Below, piece by piece: positions 41,789 through 49,534 of a stretch of 64,000 nucleotides of DNA (positions are counted from its first letter, which is position 1; each line of letters starts with the position of its first letter). The notes beneath the pieces are model-generated. The model was not told the DNA's origin and made no database searches. It saw nothing but the letters and a program-made list of their open reading frames with translations. The translations under genes and the position numbers were made by a program. Location of the stretch: assembly GCA_964536975.1 (NCBI GenBank), contig CAZHYS010000003.1:30780-94779 (forward strand), written 5' to 3'. The DNA is from JAKQDP01 sp964536975. GTDB taxonomy: Bacteria > Patescibacteriota > Patescibacteriia > 2-01-FULL-39-33.

Positions 41789-41794
41789 ACCCTC

Positions 41795-42217
41795 ATGGAA
41801 AGCTATAAATCAGCCAAAATCTGGGAGCCGATTGATTTCACGGTTTACTTTAAATTTGTCAGATGGTATGTCCTGCTCCTGCTTATTTTGGAAATCGGCT
41901 TAAGAATCTTTGTCGGCAATTATCCCAACAGCATTTTTTTTGAACAAATTGAACTGGTCGCCTGGGCGGTCAGGATTTTGGTTTTTGGCTTTATGGGATT
42001 TAAGGTCGTCAAACATTTTGGCCATAGCGCGGCTGTGGCCGCGATGGCCGGATTCTTGGCCGGCTTCAGTTCAGGGCTGGTCGTCTCGCTTTATCGTTTT
42101 TTTGACGGCATCACTGTCTGGAAATTTTTCAACATCATCACGGAGACGATCCTGGTCGGCGCTGTCGGCGCGCTCGTGTGTGTGTTGATGATTTTTGTTT
42201 TGAGTTTTAAAAAATAA
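41795..42217 (+). CDS. Four-segment membrane protein
   Basis: A 140-residue protein with hydrophobic segments at about 25-43, 55-75, 80-100 and 112-136 and very short loops. No family recognised. Probably translated from a leaderless mRNA. The next gene also encodes a small membrane protein. Confidence 0.6.
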   Translation: MESYKSAKIWEPIDFTVYFKFVRWYVLLLLILEIGLRIFVGNYPNSIFFEQIELVAWAVRILVFGFMGFKVVKHFGHSAAVAAMAGFLAGFSSGLVVSLYRFFDGITVWKFFNIITETILVGAVGALVCVLMIFVLSFKK

Positions 42218-42221
42218 TAAC

Positions 42222-42330
42222 CACTCCCTATCCCGTTCGGCTTCGCTCAGGGCAGTCTCCTCCCCTTAGTAAAGGGAGGGGAGAACGGCCCCCAAATAAG
42301 GGATGGCAGGAGGGGTAAGGGAGGTTTTTT
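42222..42330. repeat. C/G-rich dispersed palindromes
   Basis: Copies of the CTCCCCTTAGTAAAGGGAGGG-like family with an inserted TTCGGCTTCGCTCAGGGCAG word (about 42238-42257), the same word as at 36783-36808 and close to 29220-29240. Confidence 0.65.
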
Positions 42331-42387
42331 AAAAAAAATAGTAGAAGTATTTTTCAAAAAATAATAATTCAAAAATAATTCAAATCT

Positions 42388-42711
42388 ATGTCAGAAACAA
42401 AAAAGGTCTCGGCCGAAGAAAAAGTCTGGGGAGCGATCGCTTATATTTGGATTTTGAGCTTGGTCGCTTTGGCGGCGCGCAAGAATAATGATTTTGTCCG
42501 CTTCCACGCCAATCAGGGACTTCTTCTTTTTGTCGCCTCAATTATTTTCTGGTTCATCCCGATTTTGGGCTGGTTGCTCAACTTGCTCATCGGCGTGATG
42601 GCCATTGTCGGCATTGTCAAAGCGCTTCAGGGCAAAAAGTGGGAATTGCCGGTCGCGGCCGATTTGGCCGATAAATTCGGCAATTGGCTGGTCAAGACTG
42701 TCAAATTGTAA
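42388..42711 (+). CDS. DUF4870/Tic20-like small membrane protein
   Basis: A 107-residue protein. EEKVWGAIAYIWILSLVALA, a short basic turn, then RFHANQGLLLFVASIIFWFI and a third segment ILGWLLNLLIGVMAIVGIVKA. FHANQGLLL is the hallmark of the DUF4870 / Tic20-like group. The function is not known. It is 21 bp before pyk. Confidence 0.75.
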   Translation: MSETKKVSAEEKVWGAIAYIWILSLVALAARKNNDFVRFHANQGLLLFVASIIFWFIPILGWLLNLLIGVMAIVGIVKALQGKKWELPVAADLADKFGNWLVKTVKL

Positions 42712-42732
42712 TTAAAACCATAAATTAATTTC

Positions 42733-44235
42733 ATGAAAAAGACCAAGATCGTCGCGACGATTGGCCCGGTTTCGGAAACCAAGACGATGATGGAAAAAAT
42801 GATCAAAGCAGGGATGAATGTCGCCCGGCTTAATTTTTCCCATGGCACTTACAAGCACCATCAGATGCTCATCAACAATCTTCGCGCCGTCGCCAAAAGA
42901 TGCAACGATAATATCGCGATCATCCAGGATTTGCAGGGCCCGCGCATCCGTATCGGCAGTGTCGCCGAGGAGGGAATCAAAGTTGATGAAGGCGAGGAAA
43001 TTTCATTGGTGCCGGAAAATTATGTCGTGCCGATAAAAGCGTTGAGCTTGTACATCCCGATTCAGTATCCCGATCTTTATAAAGAAGTCAAAGTCGGTCA
43101 CCCCATTCTCATTGACGACGCGACGATTGAACTGGAGGTCGTCAAAATAAAAAATCGCGCCATCAATTGCCGGGTGGTGACCGGCGGCGTCATCAAGACG
43201 CACAAGGGCATGAATTTTCCCAAATCCACGATCAAATGTCCCCCGATTACCGCCAAGGATTGGCAGGATGTGGAGTTCGGCATCAAGAACAAAGTGGATT
43301 TCATCGCTTTGTCTTTTGTCAAAGATGCGGCCGACATCGTCAAACTGCGGAAAAAGATTTTTCTTTTGGAAAAAAAATATTGGAAAGGCGGCAACGGCTA
43401 CGGTTTCAAATTGGAAAAGCCGACTGCCAAAGGCAAGGTCGGCGGCGTGCATACGCGGATAATCGCCAAGATAGAACGGCGGGAAGCGATCAAAAACATG
43501 GACTCTATTTTGGAAGCAGCTGACGGCATTATGGTCGCCCGCGGCGATTTGGGCATTGAAGTGCCGTTTGAAAATCTGCCGCTGATTCAGAAGAGCGTCA
43601 TTGATAAGTGCCGCAAGGCCGGCAAACAGGTGATTGTCGCTACCCAGATGCTTGATTCTATGATCAGAAATCCGCTTCCTACTCGCGCTGAAGTGTCTGA
43701 TGTCGCCAACGCGATTTTGGACGGCACGGATGCGATCATGCTCTCTGGCGAGACGGCCAGCGGCAAATATCCGCTCAAGGCTGTGCAGGCAATGACTCGG
43801 ATTGCCGGCGAAGTGGAGAGCCGGCTGATCGCCGAGCAGGAAGTCAAAGAAGGCGAGTTCAAAAATCTCAATTCCATCACTCAAATAATGAGCTTTGTCG
43901 CTCAAGACTTGGCCGAAGACGTCGCTCATGCCAAATTGATTGTCTGCGCGACCACCTCCGGCTTTACCGCCCGAAACATTTCCCGTTTTCGCTCCGAGGT
44001 GCCGATAGTGGCTATCGCGCCGGCTCAGACGACGGTCAATCAGTTGAGTTTGAGCTGGGGAGTCAAGGCGTATCTGGTGCCGTTTACCGCGTCATTCAAT
44101 TCATTGCTGACAAAAATAAAAAAACTTCTTTTGAACAAGAAATTGGTGGAAAATGGCGAGACGATTATCGTTGTCGCCGGCCATCCATTCGGTTTCAAAG
44201 GCCAGACGAATTTGATAAAAGTGGAGGAGGTCTGA
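42733..44235 (+). CDS. pyk: Pyruvate kinase
   Basis: A 500-residue glycolytic enzyme converting PEP and ADP to pyruvate and ATP. TKIVATIGPVSETKTMMEKM and NVARLNFSHGT at the start, the catalytic Lys in IIAKIERREAI (near 247) and the signature GIMVARGDLGIEVP (near 268-281) are intact, as is the C-terminal allosteric-type domain. Between about 197 and 242 the segment LEKKYWKGGNGYGFKLEKPT is an insertion of roughly 25-30 residues compared with the usual enzymes, next to the active site. ppsA, the reverse-direction enzyme, lies only one small gene away. Confidence 0.96.
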   Translation: MKKTKIVATIGPVSETKTMMEKMIKAGMNVARLNFSHGTYKHHQMLINNLRAVAKRCNDNIAIIQDLQGPRIRIGSVAEEGIKVDEGEEISLVPENYVVPIKALSLYIPIQYPDLYKEVKVGHPILIDDATIELEVVKIKNRAINCRVVTGGVIKTHKGMNFPKSTIKCPPITAKDWQDVEFGIKNKVDFIALSFVKDAADIVKLRKKIFLLEKKYWKGGNGYGFKLEKPTAKGKVGGVHTRIIAKIERREAIKNMDSILEAADGIMVARGDLGIEVPFENLPLIQKSVIDKCRKAGKQVIVATQMLDSMIRNPLPTRAEVSDVANAILDGTDAIMLSGETASGKYPLKAVQAMTRIAGEVESRLIAEQEVKEGEFKNLNSITQIMSFVAQDLAEDVAHAKLIVCATTSGFTARNISRFRSEVPIVAIAPAQTTVNQLSLSWGVKAYLVPFTASFNSLLTKIKKLLLNKKLVENGETIIVVAGHPFGFKGQTNLIKVEEV

Positions 44236-44237
44236 AA

Positions 44238-44300
44238 ATAGCTAATCAGCTGTTTAGCTTATTAGCTTGTTAGTTGCTTAGCTTTTTAGATTAATTAAAA
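44238..44300. repeat. AGCTAATCAGCT short-word tract
   Basis: Words such as AGCTAATCAGCTGTTTAGCT occupy the space before ATG 44301, and again at 44655-44682 before ppsA. They may form hairpins around the start codons. Confidence 0.55.
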
Positions 44301-44657
44301 ATGATAAACAGTTACAAAGATTTGATAGTTTGGCAAAAAGCCATGGATTTGGTTGTTGCTATTTATAGTTTAACTGAAAAATTTCCTTCTTCGGAGGCTT
44401 ATAATCTAACTTCTCAAATTAGACGTTCGGCCGTATCAATTCCTTCAAATATAGCAGAGGGCAGAAGAAGGTCTGGAGTTAATGAATTTCGCCATTTTTT
44501 ATTTATTGCTTACGCTTCCGGAGCGGAATTGGAAACACAGATTGAGATAGCCAGGCGGCTGTCTTTTGGAAAAAACCTTGATTTTAATAAAGTCGATGAA
44601 TTATTAAATGAAGTAATGAAAATGCTCAATAAAATAATTGGCACTCTTCAATCCTAA
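44301..44657 (+). CDS. Four-helix bundle protein (23S rRNA intervening-sequence family)
   Basis: A 118-residue helical protein. YKDLIVWQKAMDLVVAIY at the start and AVSIPSNIAEGRRRSG in the middle are the family's signatures. Such proteins form pentamers of four-helix bundles; relatives include avd of diversity-generating retroelements and proteins coded in 23S rRNA intervening sequences. No reverse transcriptase or rRNA is nearby, so a DGR is not supported. It splits pyk and ppsA. Confidence 0.9.
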   Translation: MINSYKDLIVWQKAMDLVVAIYSLTEKFPSSEAYNLTSQIRRSAVSIPSNIAEGRRRSGVNEFRHFLFIAYASGAELETQIEIARRLSFGKNLDFNKVDELLNEVMKMLNKIIGTLQS

Positions 44658-44684
44658 TCAGCTAAAAAGCTAATCAGCTAAAAT

Positions 44685-47060
44685 ATGTCTAAAAATATTC
44701 TTTGGTTCAAAGAAGTCGGCATCAAGGATGTCGGCAAGGTCGGCGGTAAAAACGCTTCTTTGGGTGAAATGTATCGTAAACTTACGCCCAAAGGTGTCGC
44801 CATTCCCAATGGTTTTGCTATCACTGCCGGCGCCTACAATCATTTTTTGGATCGGGCCAAAATTCGCCGCCCGATTTTTGCTTTGCTCAAAGGTATTAGC
44901 AAAGATAATTTGAGCGATCGCGGCCGCAAAATTCGGGAAATTATTTTGAGCTCGCGTCTGCCAGCGGATTTGGAAGAAGAAATCGCCGCCGCTTATGGCC
45001 GCCTTTCGGCCGGCTATAAAATGTCCGCCGCCGATGTCGCGGTCCGTTCGTCGGCGACAGCCGAAGATTTGCCGAACGCTTCCTTTGCCGGCCAGCAAGA
45101 ATCATATCTTAATATCGTCGGTGAAAAAAATCTATTGGAAGCGGTCAAAAAATGTTTTGCTTCGCTATTTACTGATCGGGCGATTTCCTATCGGATGGAT
45201 CAAGGATTCAATCATAAAAAAGTTTATCTCTCGGTTTGCGTCCAGAAGATGATCCGTTCGGACTTGGCGACTTCCGGCGTGATGTTTACCATTGACACCG
45301 AGAGCGGCAATAGCAATGTCATCCTCATTAATGCCGCCTACGGCCTGGGCGAGTATGTCGTCAAAGGCGTGGTCAATCCCGATGAGTATTATGTTTTCAA
45401 AGGAACTCTGGCCAAAGGATATCAGCCGATTATTTCCCATCAGGCTGGCGACAAAGCAAAGAAGCTGGTTTACAACTCTGGCGATGGCGAACCGACCAAA
45501 TCTTTGCCGGTGCCGAAAAATTTGCGGCGCCGTTATGCTTTGTCTGACAAAGAAATACTCCAGCTTGCCAAGTGGGGGATGGTGATTGAAAAACATTATG
45601 GCCGGCCGATGGATATTGAATGGGCCAAAGATGGTCGAACAAAAAAATTGTTCATCGTCCAGGCGCGGCCGGAAACAGTCGGCTCGCAAAAGGATCCCAA
45701 CACCCTGGAAGAGTACAAACTGGATTTATCGGGCAAGGTGTTGTTTACCGGCGACAGTGTCGGCATGCGAATCGGACAAGGCAAGGTGCGGGTAATAAAA
45801 AATGTCAATCAGCTTCATACTTTCAAAGATGGCGAAGTGCTGGTCGCGCCAATGACTGATCCGGACTGGGAGCCGGTGATGAAAAAAGCGGCGGCGATTG
45901 TCACTGATAGCGGTGGTAGGACGTGCCACGCGGCCATAGTGTCGCGCGAGCTGGGCGTGCCGTGTGTGGTCGGCACCGGCCGGGCGAGCAAGGAAATCAG
46001 AAACGGCAAAGAGATTACCGTCTCTTGCGCCGAGGGTGAAATCGGCAAAGTGTATTCCGGCTTGCTCAAATACAGTGTCAAAAGAACCAACTTGAAAAAG
46101 CTGCCTCGCCCCAAAACCAAGATCATGATGAATGTCGGCAATCCGTACGCCGCGCTGTCTTTCACTTTTATTCCCAACGACGGCGTCGGCCTGGCGCGGG
46201 AAGAATTCATCATTACCAATTACATCAAGGTCCATCCGCTGGCGCTGTTGAATTTTTCCAAAATCAAAACCGCCAAAACAAAAAAGATTATTGAAGCGCT
46301 CACTGTCAATCATCCTAAGAAGTCCGATTTTTTCGTGGATAAGCTGGCCGAAGGCGTGGGCATGATTGCCGCCGCTTTTTATCCCAAGGATGTCATTATC
46401 CGTTTGTCCGATTTCAAATCCAACGAGTATGCCAATCTGGTCGGCGGCGATGAATTTGAGCCGCAAGAGCCGAACCCGATGATCGGCTGGCGCGGCGCTT
46501 CGCGCTACTATGCCGACAAATACAAGGCCGCGTTTGTCTTGGAGTGCCAGGCGCTCAAAAAAGCTCGTGAGGAATTCGGCCTCAAGAATATCAAGATAAT
46601 GATCCCATTCTGTCGGACCGTGGAAGAAGGGAAAAAAGTGATAAAAATAATGGCGGAGAACGGACTTAGGCAAGGCAAGGAGGGACTGGAAGTCTATGTG
46701 ATGTGCGAAATTCCGTCCAACGTGATTTTGGCTGAAGAATTTTCGGATATTTTTGACGGCTTCTCCATCGGCTCAAATGATTTGACGCAGTTGACACTCG
46801 GCGTAGACAGGGATTCGGAATTGGTCGCTCATATTTATAATGAAAAAAATCAAGCGGTCAAAAATTTGATTTCTCAAGTGATTAGAGTCGCCAAAAAACG
46901 CAAACGGAAAATCGGTATTTGCGGCCAGGCGCCGTCGGATTTTCCGGACTTTGCTCAATTTTTGGTGCGGGAAGGGATAGATAGCATGTCGCTCGTGCCG
47001 GACACAGTCGTCAAAACGACCCTCGCTGTTCTGGCGCAAGAGAAGAAGGTGAGAAGATAA
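44685..47060 (+). CDS. ppsA: Phosphoenolpyruvate synthase
   Basis: A 791-residue enzyme making PEP from pyruvate with ATP to AMP and phosphate. N-terminal ATP-binding domain: GKNASLGEMYRKL (about 22-34), VRSSATAEDLPNASFAGQQE (about 118-137). Central phosphohistidine domain: GGRTCHAAIVSRELGVPCVV with His near 416. C-terminal PEP/pyruvate TIM barrel: GVGLAREEF (near 500), MCEIPSNVILAEEF (near 672), and the catalytic Cys in IGICGQAPSD (near 747). Length matches E. coli PpsA; the GGRTCH motif and the absence of a swivel-domain insertion fit PEP synthase better than PPDK. With pyk this makes a reversible PEP/pyruvate branch. Confidence 0.95.
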   Translation: MSKNILWFKEVGIKDVGKVGGKNASLGEMYRKLTPKGVAIPNGFAITAGAYNHFLDRAKIRRPIFALLKGISKDNLSDRGRKIREIILSSRLPADLEEEIAAAYGRLSAGYKMSAADVAVRSSATAEDLPNASFAGQQESYLNIVGEKNLLEAVKKCFASLFTDRAISYRMDQGFNHKKVYLSVCVQKMIRSDLATSGVMFTIDTESGNSNVILINAAYGLGEYVVKGVVNPDEYYVFKGTLAKGYQPIISHQAGDKAKKLVYNSGDGEPTKSLPVPKNLRRRYALSDKEILQLAKWGMVIEKHYGRPMDIEWAKDGRTKKLFIVQARPETVGSQKDPNTLEEYKLDLSGKVLFTGDSVGMRIGQGKVRVIKNVNQLHTFKDGEVLVAPMTDPDWEPVMKKAAAIVTDSGGRTCHAAIVSRELGVPCVVGTGRASKEIRNGKEITVSCAEGEIGKVYSGLLKYSVKRTNLKKLPRPKTKIMMNVGNPYAALSFTFIPNDGVGLAREEFIITNYIKVHPLALLNFSKIKTAKTKKIIEALTVNHPKKSDFFVDKLAEGVGMIAAAFYPKDVIIRLSDFKSNEYANLVGGDEFEPQEPNPMIGWRGASRYYADKYKAAFVLECQALKKAREEFGLKNIKIMIPFCRTVEEGKKVIKIMAENGLRQGKEGLEVYVMCEIPSNVILAEEFSDIFDGFSIGSNDLTQLTLGVDRDSELVAHIYNEKNQAVKNLISQVIRVAKKRKRKIGICGQAPSDFPDFAQFLVREGIDSMSLVPDTVVKTTLAVLAQEKKVRR

Positions 47061-47460
47061 AATTAGTTTATAAAGTCTATAAAGTTCATAAAGTTTGTAA
47101 AGTCAGGAACTAGGAGTTAGGAATTAGCGTTTAGCGATTAGGGGAAAATGCAATAATTATAAAGTCAAAAGCCTATAAAGTTCGTAAAGCTTGTGGTGAG
47201 CGAAGTCGAACCATCGGATGTAGTGGCGGGTAGCGGTTCCCCCTCCTGGTCAGGAGGAGGGGGATAGGGGGAGGTTGGGAAGGGATATTTCCGACAATGC
47301 CCCCGCTCGATTCGTAGAGACGCGATTCATCGCGTCTATAGTAGAGATGTTCCGATCCCGAGGACTCGGAAGGGGCGCCTCTTTTTGTTTATGGTTGGGG
47401 ATTTCTTAGGGATGGGGCTCTTGTCTCGCCGTAGCTTATGCGAAGGCGGATGCCCCCGTC
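47061..47460. repeat. Repeat-rich gene-free region after ppsA
   Basis: Short AAAGTTTATAAAGT words (47065-47110), a CTAA-word patch (47106-47140), a C/G-rich palindrome (47238-47275), a perfect GACGCGAT/ATCGCGTC palindrome (47319-47336) and a CCGTAGCTTATGCGAAGGCGGA copy (47429-47452). No gene seen. Confidence 0.65.
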
Positions 47461-47464
47461 TGGT

Positions 47465-47493
47465 TTGACTTTTGATTGTTTTCGCGTTATGAT
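47465..47493 (+). promoter_or_regulatory. Promoter of small SD-led gene
   Basis: TTGACT (47465-47470), 17 bp, TATGAT (47488-47493). The leader has a hairpin (47524-47529 with 47551-47556). Confidence 0.65.
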
Positions 47494-47623
47494 TATATTT
47501 ACGAAAAAAAGAGGAGGATGAGAATTGGAGGATAATAAGTCTCCGCCCAATCCAATAAAAGAGTCGAGTAGATTTATTTAGTTTTGGGGTATAAGGCAAT
47601 GAGAAGTGAGAAAGGATGACACG

Positions 47624-47822
47624 ATGGGATTTACGGTCACAGTTCTCGGAGAAGAAACGGAGGAACGATTTGAAGGATTTGCCAACCGGAAGGAGGCCGG
47701 AGAATTCGCGGGTCCGCATATTGAAATGGGACATCGTTTCAAAGTCAGGAGAGCTTCGAGAACAAAGAGTCCTTTCGGAAAACACGGGCGACGAACCAGA
47801 GTTTGTCATCGTCGTCCCGTGA
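47624..47822 (+). CDS. Small SD-led protein gene with an apparent +1 frameshift
   Basis: ATG 47624 has AAGGA 7 nt upstream. The frame reads MGFTVTVLGEETEERFEGFA and on to GHRFKV near 47747, then turns into an arginine-rich, shadow-like tail (RRASRTKSPFGKHGRR) ending at 47836. One base shift at about 47745-47755 leads instead to SGELREQRVLSENTGDEPEF then VIVVP and the stop at 47822, which looks like the natural C-terminus and keeps the acidic character. The protein would be about 66 residues. Its start resembles the small protein at 54557 (beta strand, then EERF). Either a real frameshift (programmed or inactivating) or a sequence error. Confidence 0.5.
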
Positions 47823-47841
47823 CGAATTGTAAGTAGTTTTT

Positions 47842-47878
47842 CCCGCCCGGGTAAGGTGTCCGGGCGGGTCTTTTTTTA
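47842..47878 (+). terminator. Strong terminator of the small gene
   Basis: CCCGCCCGG (47842-47850) pairs with CCGGGCGGG (47860-47868), followed by TCTTTTTTT. Confidence 0.92.
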
Positions 47879-48240
47879 CTTTGTCATCCCGAGCAGGGCC
47901 GAGGGATCCCTCCACTCCGCCTCCGGCTCCGGTCGGGATGACATAATTTTTGATTGCCTCGCCACGGTTCCACCAGAGGCGGACAAGCGGTCGCCCGAGG
48001 CTTTCGCCGTGGCGGACATGGCAATTCCATTTTCATCTTGTCATTGCGAGCGACCGTGAGGGAGTGTGGCAATCCCACATTGATTAATGGTGACTTTTTT
48101 AAAACATGGGATCGTCACGTCCGCCACAGCGGACTCGCGATGACACAGTATTCCGAGTATCTCAACACAGACGCGATAAATCGCGTCTCTACGGATTTCT
48201 ATTCCGAGTTACGAGTCGCGAGTTACGAGCCCCAAATAGA
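47879..48240. repeat. Dispersed TGTCATCCCGA and GACGCGAT palindromes
   Basis: GTCATCCCGA (47883-47892) and TCGGGATGAC (47933-47942) are the inverted ends of one unit. A TGTCATTGCGAGCGACCGTG unit follows at 48038, and a perfect GACGCGAT/ATCGCGTC palindrome at 48170-48187. An open frame runs through this region into lgt but is not coding in my view. Confidence 0.65.
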
Positions 48241-48242
48241 TT

Positions 48243-48271
48243 TTGACTTTCCTTTCTCATCCGCCTATCAT
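48243..48271 (+). promoter_or_regulatory. lgt promoter, leaderless
   Basis: TTGACT (48243-48248), 17 bp, TATCAT (48266-48271). ATG 48278 is 6 nt past the -10, so translation probably starts at the first base of the mRNA. Confidence 0.7.
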
Positions 48272-48277
48272 AAAAGT

Positions 48278-49078
48278 ATGAATTTCTTGCATACATTTGA
48301 CCCGCAGCCGATTTTTTTGTCGCTCGGACCAATTGCCATCCGCTGGTACGGCGTGTTTATCGTGGCAGGGATTCTGGCTGGGCTGATGTTCGCCTTGTGT
48401 TTGGCTCGCCGCCGGCAAATCCCTTCTGACGATGTCTATGACTTGGCGCTCGGTCTCATTATCTCCGGCATTATCGGCGCACGGCTGTATGAAGTATTAT
48501 TTATTGAGCCGCTTTACTATTGGCACAATCCGCTCTCGGTTTTAAAAATCTGGCAAGGCGGTTTGGCGATTCACGGCGCGCTTGCTGGCGGAATTATTTT
48601 TTTGTTTTTCTTTTGTCGCCGGAAGAAGATCTCTTTTTGGCGGTTGACTGATCTCATCGCCGTTGTCGTCCCGCTCGGCCAGGCAATCGGCCGGTGGGGA
48701 AATTATTTCAATCAGGAATTATTCGGCCGGCCGACTGATTCATTCATCGGCATTTACATTTCACCAGCCAAGCGTCCGCCGGAATTCAAGACAGAAAAAT
48801 ATTTTCAGCCGGCCTTTTTGTATGAATCGGTTTTGAATTTAATTTTATTTTTGATTTTATTTTTTCTCTATCGTTCCGGCCGACTCAAGGAGGGGCGAGT
48901 GGTGATGGCTTATCTGCTTGGTTATTCGGTGATTAGATTTCTGATGGAATTCGTTCGGATTGATCAGACACCGCAGTGGTGGGGGTTGCGTTTGCCGCAG
49001 TGGGTGAGCTTGTTTGTGGTTTTGATAGCTGGTGGAAGTTTATTTTATTTTTATAGAAAGAAAGAGAAAATTTTTTGA
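48278..49078 (+). CDS. lgt: Prolipoprotein diacylglyceryl transferase
   Basis: A 266-residue membrane enzyme with about seven membrane segments. It moves diacylglycerol from phosphatidylglycerol to the lipobox cysteine. Motifs: LGPIAIRWYGVFIVAG (about 14-29), GGLAIHGALAGGI with the essential His (near 99-105), and the Lgt signature GRWGNYFNQELFGRPT (near 138-153); a downstream RPAFLYE-like QPAFLYESV (near 180). ATG 48278 fits the leaderless promoter; the frame is open for another 320 bp upstream through repeats. Works before LspA (15485). Confidence 0.95.
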   Translation: MNFLHTFDPQPIFLSLGPIAIRWYGVFIVAGILAGLMFALCLARRRQIPSDDVYDLALGLIISGIIGARLYEVLFIEPLYYWHNPLSVLKIWQGGLAIHGALAGGIIFLFFFCRRKKISFWRLTDLIAVVVPLGQAIGRWGNYFNQELFGRPTDSFIGIYISPAKRPPEFKTEKYFQPAFLYESVLNLILFLILFFLYRSGRLKEGRVVMAYLLGYSVIRFLMEFVRIDQTPQWWGLRLPQWVSLFVVLIAGGSLFYFYRKKEKIF

Positions 49079-49126
49079 CTTTAATATAACTTTTTTAATG
49101 TTAATTGATTGTAAGTATTTTTTTAT

Positions 49127-49148
49127 GCCACTTTTCTAGAAAAGTGGC
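49127..49148. terminator. Palindromic hairpin after lgt
   Basis: A self-complementary 22-bp sequence, GCCACTTTTCT followed by its reverse complement, 49 bp after the lgt stop and preceded by a run of T. Confidence 0.55.
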
Positions 49149-49350
49149 GCAAAAGTCGCGACCGGTAATAAATCATGGCTAAATTTTATGCTTCGCTCGC
49201 TAAAATTTTCTGACGCTTCGCTTGCGAAAATTTTTAGCGCTCGCTTCCGCATAAAATTAGCACAAAATTTATTAATGGTCGCATAAAATACAATAATTTA
49301 GTCAAAATTCAGGAGACGGCTATAAAAATTATGCCCTAATGGGTGTTTTT
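49149..49350. repeat. Nested inverted repeat around TAAAATTTT words
   Basis: AAATTTTATGC (about 49180) and GCATAAAATTA-like words (about 49250-49262), with an inner pair CTAAAATTTTC/GAAAATTTTTAG, make a long imperfect palindrome containing TTCGCTCGC and GCTTCGCTTGCG words. No coding sequence. Confidence 0.5.
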
Positions 49351-49359
49351 TTGTTGCTA

Positions 49360-49388
49360 TTGACAAAATATTTAAAGTATGCTATAAT
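49360..49388 (+). promoter_or_regulatory. Perfect consensus promoter of the zinc-finger operon
   Basis: TTGACA (49360-49365), 17 bp, TATAAT (49383-49388). The leader of about 140 nt has a perfect hairpin (49483-49489 with 49501-49507) just before the SD. Confidence 0.92.
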
Positions 49389-49534
49389 GATATATTAAAG
49401 CAGAAAAGTCAAGAGGAAGGTGATTTTGCTCTAATTTTACCCTTTTTTGTGTGATAAAAGAGGGTAGAAAGAAGGGAAAAATCCCGAATCGTACCTTACA
49501 ATTCGGGTTACGGAAAAATGGAAGGAGAAGGAAG

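Noticed and set aside
44301..44657. Part of a diversity-generating retroelement (avd-like)
   Set aside because: The four-helix protein is a relative of avd, but no reverse transcriptase, template repeat or variable repeat pair lies nearby.
47616..47745. Frame starting at ATG 47616
   Set aside because: Its N-terminal part reads like noise and its ATG overlaps the SD; only its C-terminal part looks real, which led to the frameshift proposal instead.
47954..48277. N-terminal extension of lgt
   Set aside because: The open stretch is built from dispersed repeats, and the promoter 48243-48271 places the start at 48278.
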